From assembly GCA_902784565.1 (NCBI GenBank), contig CACZVE010000004.1, forward strand, positions 1 to 64,000: DNA of 64,000 nt. Reading direction: 5' to 3'. The first letter of the stretch is position 1; every line of letters starts with the position of its first letter. The translations under genes and the position numbers were made by a program. Under the pieces are notes generated by a model. That model did no database searches, had not been told where the DNA came from, and was given only the letters and a program-made list of their open reading frames with translations. Positions 6,716-16,324 of the stretch are shown piece by piece. Origin of the DNA: an uncultured Prevotellaceae bacterium (GTDB lineage Bacteria; Bacteroidota; Bacteroidia; Bacteroidales; Bacteroidaceae).

Positions 6716-9579
6716 ATGAAAAGTGAAATAGTGAAAAAGTTATTGTTGATAGTTGCCTGTATGATGGCAGTCATACAGCATGTTGGAGCCCAGGAGTATT
6801 TTTCCTCCGCTTCTGATTATGCCCGTATGGTGTGGTTTATGACGACGTACAACTCCGTTTTGACCAACTGAAGCAGAGAGTTGTTGTCCTCTCTCCCGTG
6901 GGAAGTGTTTTTTGCCTGCCTGAGCAAGATTACATCGACTGGTTTGAGATGGATGGTCACAGATATGTGCATGATCCGGAGGATAGCACACGATTTGCGT
7001 CTCTGCTTTGTGATGGAAGCGCCAATGGCATTCGTCTTTATCATAGTGTATGGAAGGTTTATAGTGGTGAAAACTATTTTGGAGAGAAGAAATCTCAAAA
7101 GGTACTCAGTACCAACGAGCATTATACGCTGATCACGCCTGACGGAGAGAAGTATCATGTGAAGCGCGCCTCAGATGTGATGAAACTCTTTCCAGAACAG
7201 AAAAAGCAGATCAAGCAGTTTGCAAAGCAGAATCATCTTTCCTTCTCAAAGAGTGAGCGGGAGAGAAGCCTTTCGAAAGTGATTGGGAGCGTGAAGGGCT
7301 CACCAGTCCCCGAATCCGCAACGGTCCCCACATTCGCAACAAAAGTAGCAGGAAGCAGTCAGGTTCTTTCAACAACCTCTGCAACACTCATTGACGATAA
7401 GATGCTCATGGCGGGTATTCCCGTTCTTGATAGCGATACATTGTCCATGGCGGGGTCGGATAAGACCAAAGTCTATGTGGTGCCTGGCGTGAAAAAAGCA
7501 AGGGCAAGTATCTCCGATGATCAGGAACTTGACGAGATCGTCGTCGTTGGTGGACGCCAGTCGGCGGTGAACAGCATAACGATGGGTTCCGAGAAGTTCA
7601 AGCCTCAGATACTGAAGAACATCCCATCAGCCTTCGGCGAGTCGGATATCATGAAGATCGTGCTCACCCTGCCTGGTGTCACTACTGTTGGCGAGGCTTC
7701 AAGCGGCTATAATGTGCGAGGCGGCGCTACAGACCAGAACCTGATACTTTTCAATGGCGGTACAGTATATAATCCTTCACATCTGTTCGGACTGTTCACG
7801 TCGTTCAACTCCGATGCGGTTGAGGATGTGGAACTGTTCAAATCAAGTATTCCTGTCGAATATGGAGGCAGGATAAGCAGCGTCTTGAAAGTGACCTCGA
7901 AGGAGGCAAATATGCAGAAACTAACTGGTTCGGCAAGTATTGGTGCGCTGACCAGTAAGGCAAATCTTGAGATACCTGTCGTAAAGAATCATGTGTCGCT
8001 GCTATTGAATGGTCGTACAACATATAGCGACTGGATTCTGAAGAAATTACCAGAGGACAGTGGTTACAAAAACGGTTCTGCCAGTTTCTATGATTTTGGG
8101 GGCGTACTGACATGGAGAATCAATAATATGCATCGTCTCAAGGTGTTTGGCTATTGGAGTAAGGATAAGTTCTCGTTCAGTTCACAGGATAATTATGGCT
8201 ATCAGAACCGTAACATCTCTGCTGAGTGGCGTTCTATCCTGAATGAAAAGACGACAGCAACGTTTTCTGCCGGACTCGACCACTACGATTATTTCAATGA
8301 GGACTGGGCTACTGCTTCCATGGCAGCCCGACTGAGTTTCGGCATTGACCAGATATGGGGTAAACTGCATATCCGTCAGCGTCTGTCAGAAAAGGAATCT
8401 CTCTCTTATGGTCTCTCCGTACAGCATTACAATGTGCAGGGTGGTAAGTATGAACCCATCGGTAAGGAATCATGCATAAAGACAGATCAGTTACAGAAAG
8501 AAAAGGCATTGGAGAGTGCAGCATATTTTGACTATGAGCGTTCGCTTACAGAGAAGTTGACAGTTTCTGCCGGTTTGCGTTATTCTATGTTCAACGCACT
8601 TGGTCCTCGCGACGTGAATATTTATGCTGACGGTGAGCTTCCTGCAGAAGGAACATTATTGGAGACACGTCATGAGACTGGTATCATCAAGACCTATCAT
8701 GCACCTGAGATACGCCTGTCGGCTCGTTATGCCCTCAAAGAAAACCTTTCTTTGAAGGCAGGTTTCAACACAATGCGCCAGTATATCCATAAGGTGTCGA
8801 ATACCTCCATCATGTCGCCTACGGATATCTGGAAACTCTCCGACTATAATATCAAGCCCCAGAATGGCTGGCAGGTGGCTGCTGGTATCTACCATGAGAC
8901 TGCCGGCAAGAAGTACGAGTTCTCTGCGGAGGTCTATTACAAGCATATTAGCGACTATCTCAATTACCGCAGTTCGGCGGTCCTGTTGATGAACCATCAC
9001 CTTGAAACCGACGTAATCTCGACTAAGGGACAAGCATACGGCGTTGAACTTCAGGCGAAGAAACCTATAGGCAGGTTGAATGGATGGGTGAGTTATACCT
9101 TCGCGCGCTCCATGCTCCGTCAGGATGACAAGCGGGTGGCAGTGCCTCTGAACGATGGCGACTGGTACCCCTCCGAATATGACAGACCGCATGAGGTGAA
9201 GGCAGTGCTCAATTTTAAGTTTACCGAGAGATACAGCCTTTCCAGCAACTTCAACTATGCCACAGGTCGTCCAACGACACTGCCTGCCGGAAAATACTAC
9301 GACTCGTATAATCAGAAATACATGCCATACTATACAGGTCGTAACACTTACCGTATCCCAGACTATATGCGTTTAGACCTCGCGTTTAATATAGAGCCGA
9401 CTCATAAGTTGACATCTTTCCTTCACACGTCGTTCTCCATAGGTGTATATAATGCTCTGGCACGCAAAAATGCCTATAATGTCTATTATGTCACCGAGGG
9501 TGAGGATATAAAGGGATATAAACTCTCTGTGTTTGGCACTGCCATTCCTTATGTCTCACTTAATATACGATTCAACTAA
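6716..9579 (+). CDS. TonB-dependent outer-membrane receptor, frameshifted just after the signal peptide
   Basis: The main frame (6832-9579, 915 codons if counted from GTG) holds a plug domain (GESDIMKIVLTLPGV..., NVRGGATDQNLILFNGGTVY) and a barrel ending VSLNIRFN. It lacks a signal peptide. ATG at 6716, three bases after the thioesterase stop, opens a 51-codon frame (to 6871) with a typical signal peptide ending GAQ, and reads well until DYARM. The two frames are separated by TGGTG TGGTT at 6828-6837; removing one 5-bp copy gives CGT ATG GTT TAT GAC and joins them. So this is one gene with a 5-bp duplication: an inactive allele, a phase-variable switch or a sequence error. An unusual 170-residue region precedes the plug. 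The ligand is unknown; the DUF4249 partner follows directly. Confidence 0.8.
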
Positions 9580-9582
9580 GAT

Positions 9583-10782
9583 ATGATGAAACTGACAAAA
9601 ACGATATATTTTGTGCTATGTCTCATGGTAGGCATTTCACTGTCGGGCTGTATTGAAGAATTTGAAGCAGACATTCCTGACGAGGACTCCAACTTACTTG
9701 TTGTTGAAGGCTCGATATGTGCTAACAGAATCAATAAGTTTACGCTGTCACATACACAGGGGGTCAATTCTTCCTATGAACCTAACATGGTATGGGGAGC
9801 AAGAGTCTCTATATACGGAACCGACGGCTCAGAGTTCGTGGCGAATCAAGAAAATGGATGTTACACTTGCAGGATTGGTGACCTCAAACCCGACACAGAG
9901 TATTATCTGCATATCGAGTATGACGGTGAGGTCTATGAATCTGAACCTCAGAAGCCTCTGCGTACCGAGGCTATCGCAGACGTAAGTGGGACGCAGGACA
10001 CACCGGAAAGCGGTATCGATGTGCTCATCACTCCCGACATGCCTTTTGATCCTGATCAGACGAATTACTATTCATGGACATACGATGAGACATGGGAAGT
10101 ACATTCCGACTATTCGACACACATGTATTTCGACACAGAAACAATGAAGCGTGTCTATAAGAACAACCTGTTTCCTGAGGTTGGATGGAAAGATGCAACA
10201 GGCTCGACGATCATGGTTGGCGCCAGCACCAATTACGATGGTCAACGCATCCAGAGACTCAAACTGTACGACATAGATCGTAGCAATGAGCGTGTCTATT
10301 ACATGTATAGCGGTATCGTATATCAACGTGCCATCACGAAGGCAGAGTACGAGTATGAACTCGCACGGCGTCAGGCAGGTTCAGAGATGGGAGGACTGTT
10401 CACGCCACAACCGTCTGCCCTGCCTACCAACATCCATTGTCTCACGTCAAACAAACGTGTGATCGGTTTCGTAGGATGCTCGTTGAATACGAGTGAATAC
10501 CGGTTCTTCCTCAATGCCAAAGATTTCTCTATATACTATCCTCAGCGAGATGATGCCCGCGAATGGTTCGAAAACTTAAGCGATGAAGATTGTTGCCGGA
10601 TGGTGGAGAAAGGCATGTACCTGTGCGAATGGGATGAAATCTATGATCATGGGGCTCTCATAGTGAAGACGGCATGGGCATACGATTTCCAACTCGATGT
10701 CAGGTTCAAAGGAGCGTATATTGAAAAACCCGATTTTTGGCCACAAGAAGAAGATGATGATGAAAGCAATAAAGATGAATAG
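9583..10782 (+). CDS. DUF4249 lipoprotein, partner of the TonB receptor
   Basis: A 399-residue lipoprotein. Hydrophobic residues 7-20 are followed by the lipobox SLSGC. The segment NLLVVEGSICANRINKFTLS and the following beta-rich part match DUF4249, a family encoded next to TonB receptors of this type in Bacteroidetes and thought to sit on the receptor at the cell surface. It starts 3 bases after the receptor stop and its end overlaps the next gene, so translation is probably coupled. An acidic tail (EEDDDESNKDE) is encoded by the stretch that also supplies the next start codon. The substrate is unknown. Confidence 0.85.
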   Translation: MMKLTKTIYFVLCLMVGISLSGCIEEFEADIPDEDSNLLVVEGSICANRINKFTLSHTQGVNSSYEPNMVWGARVSIYGTDGSEFVANQENGCYTCRIGDLKPDTEYYLHIEYDGEVYESEPQKPLRTEAIADVSGTQDTPESGIDVLITPDMPFDPDQTNYYSWTYDETWEVHSDYSTHMYFDTETMKRVYKNNLFPEVGWKDATGSTIMVGASTNYDGQRIQRLKLYDIDRSNERVYYMYSGIVYQRAITKAEYEYELARRQAGSEMGGLFTPQPSALPTNIHCLTSNKRVIGFVGCSLNTSEYRFFLNAKDFSIYYPQRDDAREWFENLSDEDCCRMVEKGMYLCEWDEIYDHGALIVKTAWAYDFQLDVRFKGAYIEKPDFWPQEEDDDESNKDE

Positions 10783-12043
10783 CAGAATAATGTCACTGAT
10801 AGCCGCAATGGTGCTTGCCTTGAGTACCTATGCCGCGAGTATTGAAACAGACCGCACCTGGTATCTTGCCGGTGAAGCGATGAAAGTCAGTGTAACAGCC
10901 GACAACACCCTGATAGCCTACGCAGAACTGTGCGACACTTATGGTCTGGCGGCTGGTGTCGTGGTAAGTCTTCAAGAGGGGGCGGGAACTAGCATTATCG
11001 AACTGCCTTCCAACCTCCATAGCGGGTATTATGTATTGTCAGTCTATACTCGCCACAACATTAAAGTGTCTCAACAACTTGTCGCTGTCGTCAATCCCCT
11101 TCGCAAGAGCGAGGACGACGATATCGAATGGGTCAGAATCACACATCCCGACTCACTGAGCTATCCGCAGACTGGTGAAGAGACGAGTTTTTCCACTTTG
11201 GTGAAGGATACCGATGTACGCGAGACGGAAGGCCATATCATCAAGGCCCGTATAAAAAACGCCTATGATGGCCATACCTTCAAGAGCAGCCAGATAATCC
11301 CTTCCTTAGCCATCATAGGGAAGCAGATACATTATTTTGAGGGGAAAATGGAGAATGACTCCACTGCCGTCTTCTACACTTACGGCATTCATGGCAAGCA
11401 ACCGTTAGTGCTCTCTGCTATATCATCCACAGGCGTGAGTCTGCCTATCGAGATGATCAGTCCTTTTGTCACCTTGCTCCCCAAACGGCTCCCACATCTC
11501 TTGTTCCATTACCAGCGCAGCGAGGTGGAAGCACGCTCCTTGGACATGCAACGGCACCAGATTGCCATTGCACCTGCCAAGCATGAAATAAAACTAGGTG
11601 ATTATTCTGATGACACGGCAGAAGAAGTCGTACCATTAGACTATGACGAAACAGTGCTTGGCACCAAACCTTATCTTTCCTATAATCTTGACGAGTACCG
11701 TCAGTTTCACACCATCCGTGAGGTGCTAATCGAATATGTGAGTTGCGTCAGTCACAGAAAGGTCAATGGCGTATCACAAATGTTTGTCCGTAAAGAACAA
11801 GACCCCTACAATACGACTCTTCCAACACTGGTGCTGATTGACGGCATGCCTGTCTTAGATGCAGAACGGCTGTTGAACTACGATGCCCGTCGTATTCACT
11901 ATATCAACATCTACGGTGATCAATACACATTTGGTAATGGCTTATATAATGGCATACTGTCGTTTGTGACACGATCTGGGCGACTCACTAACTATCCCAT
12001 CGAGAGCAACATGCAGTATCTGGTGTATGAGTTCCCTAATTGA
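10760..12043 (+). CDS. Exported protein with MG2-like and TonB-plug-like domains
   Basis: About 427 residues. I choose ATG 10760 because the signal peptide SRIMSLIAAMVLALSTYAA follows within 10 residues; ATG 10775 is equally possible, and a longer frame from 10697 would run through the DUF4249 tail. Residues about 30-115 (IETDRTWYLAGEAMKVSVTA..., SGYYVLSVYTRHN) look like a macroglobulin MG2 domain. The C-terminal part (TLPTLVLIDGMPVLDAERL..., YNGILSFVTRSG) resembles a TonB plug without a barrel. Such proteins accompany DUF4249/TonB systems, presumably in the periplasm. Its start overlaps the gene before and its end overlaps the kinase gene after. Confidence 0.75.
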   Translation: MKAIKMNSRIMSLIAAMVLALSTYAASIETDRTWYLAGEAMKVSVTADNTLIAYAELCDTYGLAAGVVVSLQEGAGTSIIELPSNLHSGYYVLSVYTRHNIKVSQQLVAVVNPLRKSEDDDIEWVRITHPDSLSYPQTGEETSFSTLVKDTDVRETEGHIIKARIKNAYDGHTFKSSQIIPSLAIIGKQIHYFEGKMENDSTAVFYTYGIHGKQPLVLSAISSTGVSLPIEMISPFVTLLPKRLPHLLFHYQRSEVEARSLDMQRHQIAIAPAKHEIKLGDYSDDTAEEVVPLDYDETVLGTKPYLSYNLDEYRQFHTIREVLIEYVSCVSHRKVNGVSQMFVRKEQDPYNTTLPTLVLIDGMPVLDAERLLNYDARRIHYINIYGDQYTFGNGLYNGILSFVTRSGRLTNYPIESNMQYLVYEFPN

Positions 12044-13343
12044 TATGCATACCAGCAGATATAAATATGTGTCGATAGTGAGTGCCATAGCGGTATTGCT
12101 GCTGTTGGGACTCTATATGTGGATGACTTATCGTTCGGTGACAAAGGACATTACCGAACGGGCTGAAAACCAACTATCGTGGGCGATGTTCTATGAGAGT
12201 TATCAGCGTGCGGACATCGTGACCATGGGTGACACCCTGAGTCTGCCAAAGGCTCGTGGCAACCTCTCATTAGCCTCATCGGTGGAAGGTATGAACGATG
12301 TGCTGAGTCGTACGTATCATTCTGAGATCTCGCTCGACACAGTGGCACTGTTTGTCGACTCACTATTGAGTGTGGCCCGTATCAATCGCGACGTGACCAT
12401 CCAGGAGGTGAATACCGAAGGGAAGGTGTTGCGCCAGAACAATGACCGCAATACATCGTGGTCGTTGTTGACGAAGCCCGTCAGCATCCGGCGCGACCAG
12501 TCGAAGGCCATCCGTATCGCCCTCAACAACCCCTACCCCGAACTAGGCCGACGACTCAGTCCACTCTTCCTCATCAGTGCCATCATCCTCGGCTTCTTCG
12601 CCATCATCATCATCCAACTGCTACGTTTCATCACCGAACAGGAACAGATGACGGAACTGCGCAACGACTTCTCGTATGCGATGGTACACGACATGAAGTC
12701 GCCACTGTCGAGCATCATCATGGGTGCCCACTTCCTTCATAGCGGCAAGGTGGACGACAAGCCCCAGATCAAGGAGAAATACTACAGCATCATCGAGGAC
12801 GAGGCCGAGCACCTATTGGCACTCGTGAACAAACTGCTGACTATCTCGAAACTGGAGAACAAGAAACTAATCCTGAACAAGTGGGACATCTATATCGAGC
12901 CTATCATCAACGACCTAGTGGAGAAAGCCAAGGCGAAGGCGACGAAACCCATTGAGATCACCACCCACTTAGAGGTAAAGAATGTGCTGGCAGACGAGCA
13001 GTATATGACGGAAGCCATCGCCAACCTCATCGACAACGCCATCAAGTATTCGAAGGACGAGATTAAGATAGAAATCAAGACCTTCGATACCGATAAGAAT
13101 GTCTTATTAAAGGTACGTGACAACGGTATCGGTATGACGAAGGAAGAACAGCAGGTGATCTTCGACAAGTTCGGGCGAGCCGCCATCCACGAGAAGAACC
13201 GCAAGGGCGGCGTCTCGGGCTTTGGTCTCGGACTGAACTACGTGGATCAGGTGATGCAGGCCCACGGCGGCAAGGTGACCGTCAGCAGCGAGAAAGACAA
13301 ATTCTCAGAGTTCACTCTCTATATCCCCAAAGTAACCCATTAA
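12027..13343 (+). CDS. Membrane sensor histidine kinase
   Basis: A 438-residue two-helix sensor kinase. The first membrane helix is about residues 14-32 and the second about 179-199, with a periplasmic domain of about 145 residues between them. The H-box MVHDMKSPLSS has the phospho-acceptor at H221. The N-box (NLIDNAIKYS), G1 (VRDNGIGM) and G2 (GVSGFGLGL) boxes are intact, so it should be active. The start at 12027 overlaps the upstream gene by 17 bases; ATG 12045 would give a shorter leader and also works. It is followed after 13 bases by its response regulator. The position after TonB/DUF4249 genes suggests it senses something tied to that system. Confidence 0.9.
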   Translation: MSSLIDMHTSRYKYVSIVSAIAVLLLLGLYMWMTYRSVTKDITERAENQLSWAMFYESYQRADIVTMGDTLSLPKARGNLSLASSVEGMNDVLSRTYHSEISLDTVALFVDSLLSVARINRDVTIQEVNTEGKVLRQNNDRNTSWSLLTKPVSIRRDQSKAIRIALNNPYPELGRRLSPLFLISAIILGFFAIIIIQLLRFITEQEQMTELRNDFSYAMVHDMKSPLSSIIMGAHFLHSGKVDDKPQIKEKYYSIIEDEAEHLLALVNKLLTISKLENKKLILNKWDIYIEPIINDLVEKAKAKATKPIEITTHLEVKNVLADEQYMTEAIANLIDNAIKYSKDEIKIEIKTFDTDKNVLLKVRDNGIGMTKEEQQVIFDKFGRAAIHEKNRKGGVSGFGLGLNYVDQVMQAHGGKVTVSSEKDKFSEFTLYIPKVTH

Positions 13344-13356
13344 ACCCATTTTCCCC

Positions 13357-14058
13357 ATGATCAAATTACTCTTAGTGGAAGACGACGCATCCCTCGCTTA
13401 TATCGAGAAGACAGGCCTCGAAGACATTATCGGAGGCTACGAAGTGACTACTGCTGCCAACGGCAAGGAAGGCGTGAAGGCGTGGGAGGAGACACACCCA
13501 GATGTGATTATCTCCGACATCGATATGCCAGTGATGAACGGCTTCGAAATGGTGGAACGTATCCGTGAGACTGACGGTAACGTCATCATCATCTTCACCT
13601 CGGCCCTCACCTCCCCCAACGATGTGAAGGCAGGCTACCGTCTCGGCATCAACAACTACGTGAAGAAGCCCTTTGTGCCAGAAGAACTCGATGCGCATAT
13701 CCAGGCGTTGATGAAGATGCGGGGCGGGGCAAAGACACAGAAAGAGACCAGTCACTACAAACTGGGCAAATACACCCTCGACGCAGAGCACGCCACCCTG
13801 CGCAACGATGATACGGGAGTCTCGCAGACCATCACCCAGCGCGAAGCCCAGATACTGGCAATACTTGCCGATAACAAGAATAATGTCGTGCGCCGCGAGG
13901 CCATCCTGAGTCGTTTTTGGAATACAGAAGATGACTACTTCGCCTCACGAAGTCTCGATGTTTTTGTGAATAAACTTAGGAAACTGCTTGCCGATGAGTC
14001 AAAGATAACACTGAAAACCGTTCGGGGTATCGGACTGCAATTGATTGTTGAAAGTTAA
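13357..14058 (+). CDS. OmpR-family response regulator
   Basis: A 233-residue regulator. The receiver domain (1-120) has acidic residues E8-D9-D10, phospho-acceptor D54 (ISDIDMP), the switch threonine/serine (IFTSA) and lysine in YVKKPF. Residues about 135-233 are a winged-helix DNA-binding domain (ITQREAQILAILADNKNNVVRREAI, SLDVFVNKLRKLL, TVRGIGLQL). It is cognate to the kinase 13 bases upstream. OmpR-type proteins bind direct repeats one helical turn apart. Three such elements occur in this window, one upstream of the gene that converges on this one, so it is a candidate for the factor that binds them; that link is inference. Confidence 0.9.
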   Translation: MIKLLLVEDDASLAYIEKTGLEDIIGGYEVTTAANGKEGVKAWEETHPDVIISDIDMPVMNGFEMVERIRETDGNVIIIFTSALTSPNDVKAGYRLGINNYVKKPFVPEELDAHIQALMKMRGGAKTQKETSHYKLGKYTLDAEHATLRNDDTGVSQTITQREAQILAILADNKNNVVRREAILSRFWNTEDDYFASRSLDVFVNKLRKLLADESKITLKTVRGIGLQLIVES

Positions 14059-14867
14059 TCGATGGGTTTATAGGGTTCCATGATACTAATGGCGAAATAA
14101 CCTCCTGCCACTATCAATACACAGGCCACGAAGAAACACCACCAAGGGAGTGTCATGCCAATAATGGTAAGCATGACTAACCAGTAGAATGTATCACCGA
14201 TGATGATGGGGATGATGCTGCGGCTATACTCATAGACCCAGCCCCCTATCATGGCACCCATCATGTTAGGAATTATCAGAAGGGGATTGCTGAAGATGGC
14301 GGTAAGCAACGCCATGATAACTCCAAAGGCTGTAATCACTATCTGCGGACGATGTTTCCACTCTAGGATCTCACGCAAAACGCCACCAAAAAGAACGAGG
14401 TCGGCTGTAGCCTCGATAACCACAAACAAAAGGAACGTCGTTATAGGATTCTCCTTCAAGAGACGCCATGAGTCGCGCACGGTCTCATTCTCAGCAGTTG
14501 TCAGTGTGCCGTCAGGATCTGCCAACGGGTTATACAGAAAACAATAGAGCAAAGCCATACCTCCCATCGCGACGCATAGCCATGCTACCACCTGCCAGCG
14601 TTTCTCCTTTGGTATGCGTCCGACACTATAACTGGCATATCCCAAACGGATAAAAACCATATGAAGCGCAAAACAACACAAGCCAACCAAGAGTATCGCT
14701 ACAGCACCAGCAGAGGATAACAGACTCTTTGATTCTGTCGTGCCAGGTGCATTGTTACTATAACCATCGATGAAGCCTGATGCGAAACCTACAAAGGCCC
14801 CACCTATAAATGCAACACCAAGCACAATGCCTAATGCCAAAAGGAGATACATCATTGCTTTCTTCAT
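14055..14867 (-). CDS. Polytopic membrane protein, CPBP (Abi)-like but without its key residues
   Basis: A 270-residue inner-membrane protein with about seven or eight hydrophobic helices. VIEATADLVLFGGVLREI sits where CPBP intramembrane proteases carry EExxxR; here the glutamate pair is EA. The later MIGGWVYEYSRSIIPIIIGDTFYW resembles the last CPBP motif. It could be a catalytically inactive CPBP relative or an unrelated membrane protein. Its end overlaps the response regulator stop by 4 bases on the opposite strand. It has its own promoter (box 14890-14897) and the upstream element shared with two other genes. Function unknown. Confidence 0.55.
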   Translation of the reverse strand: MKKAMMYLLLALGIVLGVAFIGGAFVGFASGFIDGYSNNAPGTTESKSLLSSAGAVAILLVGLCCFALHMVFIRLGYASYSVGRIPKEKRWQVVAWLCVAMGGMALLYCFLYNPLADPDGTLTTAENETVRDSWRLLKENPITTFLLFVVIEATADLVLFGGVLREILEWKHRPQIVITAFGVIMALLTAIFSNPLLIIPNMMGAMIGGWVYEYSRSIIPIIIGDTFYWLVMLTIIGMTLPWWCFFVACVLIVAGGYFAISIMEPYKPID

Positions 14868-14889
14868 CTTTCCCTTCTCTTTTCGGGTG

Positions 14890-14897
14890 CAAAGGTA
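14890..14897 (-). promoter_or_regulatory. -7 promoter box of the CPBP-like gene
   Basis: Reverse-strand TACCTTTG followed by CACCC, 22 bases before the start at 14867. Confidence 0.65.
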
Positions 14898-14926
14898 CGG
14901 AGAAAAAATGAATGTTTCTATAAAAA

Positions 14927-14947
14927 GTACGTTATCTTTACGTTAAA
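14927..14947 (-). promoter_or_regulatory. Upstream direct-repeat element, copy 3 of 3
   Basis: On the reverse strand it reads TAACGTA-AAGA-TAACGTA, a perfect 7-bp direct repeat at 11-bp period, again exactly 29 bp from the -7 box. It differs from copies 1 and 2 at two positions, and both changes make the two repeat halves more alike. It lies between this promoter and the divergent miaB promoter. Confidence 0.55.
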
Positions 14948-14972
14948 TCCTGCTATTCTCAATTTATTTTCG

Positions 14973-14980
14973 TAACTTTG
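14973..14980 (+). promoter_or_regulatory. -7 promoter box of miaB
   Basis: TAACTTTG followed by CACCC, 21 bases before the ATG at 15002. Confidence 0.7.
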
Positions 14981-15001
14981 CACCCAAATTAGGAACAGAT
15001 C

Positions 15002-16324
15002 ATGAAGAAACTGTATATAGAGACCTATGGCTGTCAAATGAATGTGGCAGACTCGGAAGTAGTGGCATCTGTGATGCAGATGGCAGGCTACGAGACGACT
15101 GACACCTTGGAAGAGGCAGATGCCATATTCCTGAACACCTGTAGTGTAAGGGATAATGCGGAACAGAAGATCTATCACCGCTTGGAGGCTCTTGCTGCCC
15201 TTCGTCGCAAGCGTCCGTTGATTATCGGCGTGTTGGGTTGCATGGCGGAGCGGGCACAACAGGATCTGTTGGATAACCATCATGCCGACCTTGTGGCAGG
15301 ACCTGACGCCTACCTTTCATTGCCGGACTTGATTGCACAGGCTGAGATGGGACACAAGGCTATGAACATCGAACTCTCCACAACCGAGACTTACAAGGAT
15401 GTGGTACCGCAGCATATCGGCTTAGGTCATAAGATTGGTGGTTTCGTGAGTATTATGCGCGGTTGCAACAATTTCTGTCACTACTGCATCGTGCCCTATA
15501 CCAGAGGACGGGAGCGCAGTCGCGATGTGGAGAGTATCCTAAGAGAAGTGCGCGACCTGCGAGACAAGGGCTATAAAGAAGTGACTCTCCTAGGACAGAA
15601 TGTGAATTCCTATCACCTAGAAAGCCTAGGAGCCCTCGAATCTCTAGGATTTCCTGGTTTACTGCGCCGAGTGGCCGAAGAGGTCCCTGATATGCGAGTG
15701 CGCTTCACCACTAGTCATCCGAAGGACATGAGTGACGAGACGCTGAAAGTGATAGCCGAGATGCCAAACGTCTGCAAGCACATCCACCTGCCAGTACAAA
15801 GCGGCAGCGACAGGATCCTGAAACTGATGAACCGCAAATACACCCGTGAGTGGTATCTGGACCGTGTCGCCGCCATCCGTCGGATCATCCCTGACTGCGG
15901 ATTGTCCACCGATATCTTCGTGGGCTATCACTCGGAAACGGAGGAAGACCACCAACTCTCCCTCTCATTGATGCGAGAGGTGGGCTACGACTCCGCCTTC
16001 ATGTTTAAGTATTCGGAACGCCCAGGCACCTATGCCTCTAAGCATCTGCCAGACGATGTGCCAGAAGAAGAGAAGATCCGACGCCTCAACGAACTTATCG
16101 CCTTACAGACAGACATCTCTGCCCAACAGAACAAGAAGGACGAAGGCAAGGAGTTCGATGTGCTTGTAGAAGGATTTTCTAAGCGAAGCCGTGAACAACT
16201 CTGCGGACGGACGGAACAGAACAAGATGGTGGTGTTCGACAAGGCCGGACATCATATCGGCGAGACGGTACGTGTGAAGATAACAGGTTCCACTAGTGCA
16301 ACTTTATTGGGAGAAGCATTATGA
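15002..16324 (+). CDS. miaB: tRNA-2-methylthio-N6-dimethylallyladenosine synthase
   Basis: A 440-residue radical-SAM methylthiotransferase that adds the 2-methylthio group to i6A37 of tRNAs reading UNN codons. The N-terminal UPF0004 domain carries three cluster cysteines (YGCQMN, NTCSVR, LGCMAE). The radical-SAM motif is CNNFCHYC (about residues 157-164), and the C-terminus is a TRAM-like RNA-binding domain. Length and motif order are normal. The stop overlaps the ATG of the ABC exporter by 4 bases (ATGA), so the two are translationally coupled, though their functions are unrelated. Confidence 0.95.
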   Translation: MKKLYIETYGCQMNVADSEVVASVMQMAGYETTDTLEEADAIFLNTCSVRDNAEQKIYHRLEALAALRRKRPLIIGVLGCMAERAQQDLLDNHHADLVAGPDAYLSLPDLIAQAEMGHKAMNIELSTTETYKDVVPQHIGLGHKIGGFVSIMRGCNNFCHYCIVPYTRGRERSRDVESILREVRDLRDKGYKEVTLLGQNVNSYHLESLGALESLGFPGLLRRVAEEVPDMRVRFTTSHPKDMSDETLKVIAEMPNVCKHIHLPVQSGSDRILKLMNRKYTREWYLDRVAAIRRIIPDCGLSTDIFVGYHSETEEDHQLSLSLMREVGYDSAFMFKYSERPGTYASKHLPDDVPEEEKIRRLNELIALQTDISAQQNKKDEGKEFDVLVEGFSKRSREQLCGRTEQNKMVVFDKAGHHIGETVRVKITGSTSATLLGEAL

